In this document: piece after piece, positions 59,737 to 64,000 of the stretch
How the letters are laid out: each line of letters begins with the position of its first letter
Position numbering within the stretch: the first letter of the stretch is position 1
Assembly (NCBI GenBank): GCA_031376385.1
Contig: JANMDQ010000023.1
Coordinates: 508,216-572,215 of the forward strand
Direction: 5' to 3'
DNA: 64,000 bases
Source: Aquisediminimonas sp031376385
Lineage (GTDB): Bacteria; Pseudomonadota; Alphaproteobacteria; Sphingomonadales; Sphingomonadaceae
Notes under the pieces: model-generated
The model's input: the letters and a program-made list of their open reading frames with translations, nothing else
Told to the model about the DNA's origin: nothing
Database searches by the model: none
Position numbers and translations under genes: made by a program

Positions 59737-60729
59737 ATGTCGCGTAAACAAGTCCAAGCCGCTGCCGGAGATCGCGGCCGGATTGAACTGATGTTTGATA
59801 AACCGCAATTGCTCGGTGCGCTCTTTGGGCAATATGATCAGCATTTGGTCACAATCGAAAATGCTCTGAGCGTCACCATCGCGGCGCGGGGCAATCGCTT
59901 GCAGATTGAGGGCGAAGCAACAACGACTGCACGGGCGCGCGATGTGCTATACTCGCTCTACAATCTGCTCGTCCGTGGTCAAAATATCGATGGCGGTGAT
60001 GTTTCAGCGGCGCTTGCCATGTCCGCTGAGCCGACACTGGAAGGCATCGTGCGCCATGAAATTGATGGCGGTTCGCCGATCATGATCCGCACGCGTAAGA
60101 AAGTCATATTTCCCCGCACTCCCATGCAAATCCGTTACATGGAAGCACTCGTCAAAAATGACATTATTTTTGCCCTTGGCCCGGCAGGCACTGGCAAAAC
60201 CTATCTTGCGGTTGCCCAAGCGGTCGCCCAATTGATCACAGGCAGCGTTGATCGGCTGATCCTGTCGCGCCCCGCCGTTGAGGCAGGAGAACGATTGGGT
60301 TTTCTGCCGGGCGATATGAAGGAGAAAGTCGATCCTTATCTCCGCCCGCTTTATGATGCGCTGTATGACACTCTGCCCGCCGAACAAGTGGAGCGGCGCA
60401 TCGCCAGCGGAGAGATTGAAATTGCCCCTATTGCCTTCATGCGGGGGCGGACGTTGGCCGATAGTTTTATCATTTTGGACGAGGCCCAGAACACCACACC
60501 AGCTCAGATGAAAATGTTCCTCACTCGGTTCGGCATGAACAGCCGGATGGTCGTCTGCGGTGACCCCAACCAAGTTGATTTGCCCAATCCCGCTGCGTCT
60601 GGCCTGGCAGATGCAGTCAACCGTCTGGAGGGCGTCGAATCAATTGCAACCATACGCTTCACCTCCGCTGATGTCGTTCGCCATCCCATCGTCGGGCGGA
60701 TTGTGGATGCCTATGAAGGAACTGGTTAA
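59737..60729 (+). CDS. phoH: PhoH family ATPase
   Basis: ATG 59737 follows CCGGAG, giving 330 residues. P-loop 'FALGPAGTGKTYLAVAQAV' lies near residue 145 and 'SFIILDEAQNTTPAQMKMFL' is the Walker B region. PhoH (YbeZ) acts with YbeY in ribosome quality control and rRNA maturation; ybeY is two genes downstream. The frame extending to 59605 lies within miaB and is not used. Confidence 0.93.
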   Translation: MSRKQVQAAAGDRGRIELMFDKPQLLGALFGQYDQHLVTIENALSVTIAARGNRLQIEGEATTTARARDVLYSLYNLLVRGQNIDGGDVSAALAMSAEPTLEGIVRHEIDGGSPIMIRTRKKVIFPRTPMQIRYMEALVKNDIIFALGPAGTGKTYLAVAQAVAQLITGSVDRLILSRPAVEAGERLGFLPGDMKEKVDPYLRPLYDALYDTLPAEQVERRIASGEIEIAPIAFMRGRTLADSFIILDEAQNTTPAQMKMFLTRFGMNSRMVVCGDPNQVDLPNPAASGLADAVNRLEGVESIATIRFTSADVVRHPIVGRIVDAYEGTG

Positions 60730-60743
60730 CGATAGATGAGTCT

Positions 60744-60772
60744 TTGAACTGCAACATATAATCGAGTATAAT
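60744..60772 (+). promoter_or_regulatory. Predicted sigma-70 promoter of the 58-residue gene
   Basis: TTGAAC (60744-60749) and the consensus TATAAT (60767-60772) are 17 nt apart. Transcription would start near 60779, giving a 60-nt leader before the ATG at 60840. Confidence 0.6.
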
Positions 60773-60839
60773 TTCGGAGTCGAACGGAGAGGTCAACGAT
60801 ACTCTGCGGCGCAGGTCGCGGAACTACTCGAGGTGACTT

Positions 60840-61016
60840 ATGCTGGGATTATTATTTGAAAGCCGTGAACAGCGCGATCGGGACCGTTTGGAATTGCGCA
60901 AACTCGTTATGAAATACGGCGATGACGCAAAGGATGTCGTTAAGGAACGCGCCGCTGATCCAAAACTGTCTGACCGCGACCGCACTCATTGGCGCCGTAT
61001 CGCGCGCAAAATTTAA
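60840..61016 (+). CDS. Small charged protein (58 residues)
   Basis: ATG 60840 has GAGGTG 4 nt upstream and its own predicted promoter. The 58-residue product is very rich in Arg, Asp, Lys and Glu ('LFESREQRDRDRLELRKLVM', 'AADPKLSDRDRTHWRRIARK') and is predicted to be one or two long helices. I cannot name a family. The placement between phoH and ybeY, with a clean start and regulatory signal, makes it a likely real gene. A role in RNA or ribosome handling would fit the neighbours but is only a guess. Confidence 0.65.
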   Translation: MLGLLFESREQRDRDRLELRKLVMKYGDDAKDVVKERAADPKLSDRDRTHWRRIARKI

Positions 61017-61029
61017 ACTGCGCCTTTTT

Positions 61030-61064
61030 AACCACAGTAACATCCATTGTTAAGACATGTGGTT
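61030..61064 (+). other. Structured leader upstream of ybeY
   Basis: Nested inverted repeats: AACCACA (61030-61036) pairs with TGTGGTT (61058-61064), and inside it TAACA pairs with TGTTA around TCCAT. It lies 14 nt after the small gene and 87 nt before ybeY. It could end the small transcript or regulate ybeY. The outer arms are separated by an unpaired stretch, so stability is moderate. Confidence 0.3.
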
Positions 61065-61150
61065 AGGGACGAGTCTTGCGTGTGGCCCAATACTCTTGAT
61101 AAATCTGGCGGCATCAGCCATTTGGCGGCAATGATTTCGAACATGCGCGA

Positions 61151-61648
61151 ATGTTAGACTGTGCCGTCATCAATGAAGGTTGGAACGCCGCAGTCGATTG
61201 GGAAATCGTATCTGAGACTGCCTTGGCAGGGGCAATCGCTTCAACATCCTATGCCCATTTTGCCTCTATCCCCGTCAGTGTTGAAATTTCGATTCGGCTG
61301 ACGTCTGACACAGAGGTGCAGCTGCTGAATGCTGCATATCGGGGCAAGGATAAGCCGACCAATGTCCTTTCCTTTCCGATGTTCGACCTCGAAGAGCTTG
61401 AGGACATCGCAAGCCTGCCCGGCGAAGTGATGCTTGGCGATATTGTGCTCGCCCAAGGCATCTGCACCACCGAAGCCGCTGATAAAGGCATCACGGTTCA
61501 GGCCCACGCTACACATCTTATTGTTCACGGCCTGCTTCATCTGTTAGGCTATGACCATATGGGGGATGAAGAGGCCCTTGTGATGGAAGCAATTGAGCGG
61601 CGCGTGCTGGCCCAGCTGGGCTTGCATGATCCGTATGGGGATGAATAA
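61151..61648 (+). CDS. ybeY: Endoribonuclease YbeY
   Basis: The 165-residue metalloprotein has the zinc motif H-x3-H-x5-H in 'HGLLHLLGYDHMGDEE' and 'SDTEVQLLNAAYRGKDKPTNVLSFPM', both diagnostic. It matures 16S rRNA ends and takes part in 70S quality control. Its end overlaps or abuts the corC start, depending on the start used. Confidence 0.95.
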   Translation: MLDCAVINEGWNAAVDWEIVSETALAGAIASTSYAHFASIPVSVEISIRLTSDTEVQLLNAAYRGKDKPTNVLSFPMFDLEELEDIASLPGEVMLGDIVLAQGICTTEAADKGITVQAHATHLIVHGLLHLLGYDHMGDEEALVMEAIERRVLAQLGLHDPYGDE

Positions 61649-61655
61649 CAGGGTT

Positions 61656-62546
61656 ATGCCAGACGACAGCAGTAGCAGTGGAGGCCGAATATGGGGCCGG
61701 CTCAAATCCCTTATGTTCGGGGATCATGAGCCGACCCTGCGCGACCAGATTGAAGATGCAATTGACGAAGCGGAGGAAGTAAGCCCCGCCGAAGATGCTG
61801 GCGGCTTGTCCAGCGTCGAGCGGCAAATGCTTCGTAACTTGCTTAACTTTGGTGATCGTACCGCAGGTGATGTTGCCGTGCCCCGCAGCGATATCATTGC
61901 CGTGCCGCAGACGATATCCTTCCCTGATCTGGTCGCCGCGTTCGCCGAAGCCGGGCACAGTCGCCTTCCCGTTTATAAAGATAGTCTGGATGAAGTCGTG
62001 GGCATGATCCACATCAAGGACGTGTTTGCGATACTGGCCGCAAAGGCCGAACATCCAGCTGATATCAGCGCGCTGATGCGAGAGCCGCGTTATGTACCGC
62101 AGTCGATGGGTGTGCTTGATCTGCTTGCCGATATGCGCAGCACGCGGACCCATCTGGCCGTTGTTCTGGATGAATATTCTGGAACCGACGGCATCATCAC
62201 CATCGAAGACTTGGTCGAAGAAATTGTCGGTGAAATCGAAGATGAACATGATGACGCACCAGTTGCATCTCTCATCGCCCTCGACGATGGTCTATGGGAA
62301 GCTGATGCCCGCGCTTCATTGGAGGAAGCCGCACGAGACATTGACCCCCGCCTTGCCGATGTGGATGAGGATGTTGACACGCTTGGCGGTCTTGCCTTCG
62401 TGCTCGCAGGCCATGTGCCCCAAATTGGCGAAATCCTAGAACATAGCAGCGGCTGGCGCATCCAAGTGACGCAAGGAGATGCACGGCGCGCGACACGGTT
62501 GAAACTATTCCCGCCACGCAAGCCAGAGGCTGAGGATTTGATTTGA
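61656..62546 (+). CDS. CorC/HlyC family protein with CBS pair
   Basis: The start chosen is ATG 61656 ('MPDDSSSSGGRIWGRLKSLM'), 296 residues; ATG 61641 within the ybeY end is an alternative. Two CBS domains ('AVPRSDIIAVPQTISFPDLV' and 'VLDLLADMRSTRTHLAVVLDEYSGTDGIITIEDLVEEIVG') lead to a CorC_HlyC domain ('DVDTLGGLAFVLAGHVPQIG'). Such soluble proteins modulate divalent-cation efflux. Lnt, which usually follows in this gene order, is not present. Confidence 0.9.
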   Translation: MPDDSSSSGGRIWGRLKSLMFGDHEPTLRDQIEDAIDEAEEVSPAEDAGGLSSVERQMLRNLLNFGDRTAGDVAVPRSDIIAVPQTISFPDLVAAFAEAGHSRLPVYKDSLDEVVGMIHIKDVFAILAAKAEHPADISALMREPRYVPQSMGVLDLLADMRSTRTHLAVVLDEYSGTDGIITIEDLVEEIVGEIEDEHDDAPVASLIALDDGLWEADARASLEEAARDIDPRLADVDEDVDTLGGLAFVLAGHVPQIGEILEHSSGWRIQVTQGDARRATRLKLFPPRKPEAEDLI

Positions 62547-62616
62547 GAGTCGCTTTGACGACTTGGACCCTTCCGCACTATTATAGGTTGTAACTAAACC
62601 AAACCAAGGCCCGTTC

Positions 62617-63963
62617 ATGACCCGCAAGCAACATATCCGAAATATTCTCATTATCCTTGTGATCGCGCTCATTGGCGGCACTTGGTACATGTTCACGCCC
62701 AACAAAGCTCAGTTGGATGTTGCAAAGCTCCAAGGGATTGATCCGAACCTCAGCAAGCTGAAGGTGGAGGGCTTTCCGTCTGTAGCAATCGCTGACGTTA
62801 AAGGATGGGCGAAGGGCGCTGCGCCAACGCCTAACACGGGCATGGCTGTGACGGAATTTGCAGGCGGCCTTGATCATCCGCGCTGGCTATACACTTTGCC
62901 CAACGGCGATGTTCTAGTGGCGGAAAGCACGCAGCCTTCACGCGAAACCGAAGGATTTCAGGATTGGGTGGCGCGCAACCTGATCATGAAGGCCAATGCG
63001 TCGACAGTCTCTGCCAACCGGATCAGCTTGCTCCGCGACGCGAACGGCGACGGGGTGGCGGAAATGAAGACGGCTCTCTTGGAAGGGCTCAACTCCCCTT
63101 TCGGCATGGCGTTGATTGGTGGTGAACTGTTCATAGCCAATACCGATAGCGTGATGGCATTCCCCTTCACACCTGGAGAAACCAAAATCACCGCGAAGGG
63201 CCGCAAGATCATGGACCTCCCTTCAGGCGTGCCCAATAATCACTGGACCCGCAATCTTGCCTATGATCCTAAAGAAAATATGCTCTACGTCACCATTGGA
63301 TCAAACAGCAACATCGGCGAAAATGGAATGGAGAGCGAGAAGGATCGCGCTCAGATTAAACAGCACAACCTGAAAACGGGCGAGACTTTGCTTTACGCAT
63401 ATGGCCTGCGCAATCCAACCGGTCTGGCGTTTAACCCCATATCGCAAACGCTGTGGACGACGGTTAATGAACGCGACATGCTGGGGCCAGACGGTCCACC
63501 GGATTATCTGACCACAGTCGATTTTGGGACCTTTTACGGCTGGCCTTATTATTTCTGGGGGCAGAATGAGGATGGCCGGGTGAAACAAACACGCATGGAT
63601 TTGAAACAATATAGCAAGCGTCCTGATTATGCTTTGGGGCCGCATGTGGCTGCCCTTGGTCTCGCCTTCAGTCGCGATGCCGCACTGGGTGCATCTTTTG
63701 CCAATGGCGCGTTCGTGGCCATGCATGGGTCTTGGAACCGCTCACCCAAGTCTGGGTATAAGGTCGTCTACATTCCGTTCAACGAACGCGGTTTTCCAGT
63801 GCGCGGTGCCAAGCCAGTGGAAGTGCTGACTGGCTTCCTCTCAAAGGATGAGGATATGGCTTATGGCCGCCCAGCGGGCCTCGCGATGGACAAGAGCGGG
63901 GCTTTGCTCGTTGCAGATGATAGCGGGAACAAGGTCTGGCGGGTGACTGCCAAGGGCGGATAG
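62617..63963 (+). CDS. PQQ-type sorbosone dehydrogenase family protein
   Basis: The 448-residue protein has an N-terminal membrane anchor ('ILIILVIALIGGTWYMF') and a six-bladed beta-propeller of the glucose/sorbosone dehydrogenase kind ('FAGGLDHPRWLYTLPNGDVLVAES', 'YAYGLRNPTGLAFNP', 'VDFGTFYGWPYYFWG', 'VAMHGSWNRSPKSGYKV'). It should act in the periplasm, oxidising a sugar or aldehyde and passing electrons to the respiratory chain. Whether PQQ binds cannot be proved. It stands alone after corC. Confidence 0.88.
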   Translation: MTRKQHIRNILIILVIALIGGTWYMFTPNKAQLDVAKLQGIDPNLSKLKVEGFPSVAIADVKGWAKGAAPTPNTGMAVTEFAGGLDHPRWLYTLPNGDVLVAESTQPSRETEGFQDWVARNLIMKANASTVSANRISLLRDANGDGVAEMKTALLEGLNSPFGMALIGGELFIANTDSVMAFPFTPGETKITAKGRKIMDLPSGVPNNHWTRNLAYDPKENMLYVTIGSNSNIGENGMESEKDRAQIKQHNLKTGETLLYAYGLRNPTGLAFNPISQTLWTTVNERDMLGPDGPPDYLTTVDFGTFYGWPYYFWGQNEDGRVKQTRMDLKQYSKRPDYALGPHVAALGLAFSRDAALGASFANGAFVAMHGSWNRSPKSGYKVVYIPFNERGFPVRGAKPVEVLTGFLSKDEDMAYGRPAGLAMDKSGALLVADDSGNKVWRVTAKGG

Positions 63964-63970
63964 GGCAATC

Positions 63971-64000
63971 GTGCTCCGGGCCTGACCCGGAGCCTAGGAG
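63971..64000. repeat. Palindromic repeat family B, single copy at right edge
   Basis: CTCCGGG-CCTGA-CCCGGAG, one base different from the arms at 35061-35138, followed by the same CCTAG. It lies 8 nt after the dehydrogenase stop and may continue outside the window as the second arm of a pair. Confidence 0.75.

Overview
The window looks like chromosomal DNA of an alphaproteobacterium, most likely order Sphingomonadales. Three things support this: the gene order mutM-rpsT-dnaA beside ubiE-ubiB, the order secB / timA-mltA-smr, and the order tsaB-rimI-mucR-fur-plsC-miaB-phoH-ybeY-corC, together with a Fur protein lacking the CxxC zinc pairs and a Ros/MucR regulator. The genus cannot be fixed from the sequence alone. 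Genes are densely packed, many overlapping by 1-8 nt. GTG and TTG starts are common. One RNA gene is certain, a tRNA-Lys. There is no rRNA operon, CRISPR array, intact insertion sequence or prophage.

Layout. 0-1.5 kb: a truncated DUF3800-like gene and a DUF3667 membrane protein. 1.6-5.6 kb: a four-gene Anbu operon (circularly permuted ATP-grasp, alpha-E, transglutaminase-like, proteasome-like Anbu peptidase), a family set predicted to act in peptide ligation and turnover. 5.7-8.1 kb: a GT2-GtrA glycosyltransferase and an O-antigen-ligase-like protein. 8.1-12.1 kb: a complete polyamine-type ABC transporter (potF-H-I-G order, minus strand). 12.3-14.8 kb: an accessory patch with an Abi-type HEPN gene, an unrecognised gene and an empty spacer. 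14.8-26.2 kb: a tightly overlapping minus-strand operon for methylated-amine breakdown (GcvT-type dimethylglycine/sarcosine dehydrogenase, Rieske demethylase, cupin, soxB-D-A-G), followed by a LysR regulator and a secreted hydrolase. 26.5-29.7 kb: folK/tRNA-Lys, a family-5 uracil-DNA glycosylase carrying an in-frame palindromic insertion, a second small accessory pair (unknown plus HEPN protein), and aguB. 29.7-39.5 kb: housekeeping genes ubiB, ubiE, mutM, rpsT, dnaA, trpS, murJ, secB. 39.5-40.26 kb: an 800-nt gene-free stretch with a strong promoter, a boxA-like motif, a perfect DnaA box and an 11-bp tandem repeat. 40.3-53.6 kb: timA, mltA, smr, a beta-helix protein, a DUF1800/DUF1501 export pair, argS, a SPOR protein, two NAD-binding oxidoreductases, a DMT exporter, threonine aldolase and Ada. 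53.6-64 kb: nfuA, rutE, tsaB to corC, and a sorbosone-dehydrogenase-like protein.

How genes work together. The PotFGHI transporter (amine uptake), the demethylation operon (dimethylglycine to sarcosine to glycine with one-carbon transfer to folate) and aguB (putrescine formation) suggest a local emphasis on small amines. folK supplies the folate pathway that the GcvT-type domains use, although a functional link is only inference.

Most unusual features. Three families of short palindromic repeats are scattered between genes. Members of one family sit in frame inside two protein-coding genes (udg, smr) and appear to supply part of the ribosome binding site of a third. The transglutaminase of the Anbu operon seems to lack the usual catalytic cysteine. 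A promoter with an rRNA-like leader motif has no rRNA behind it.
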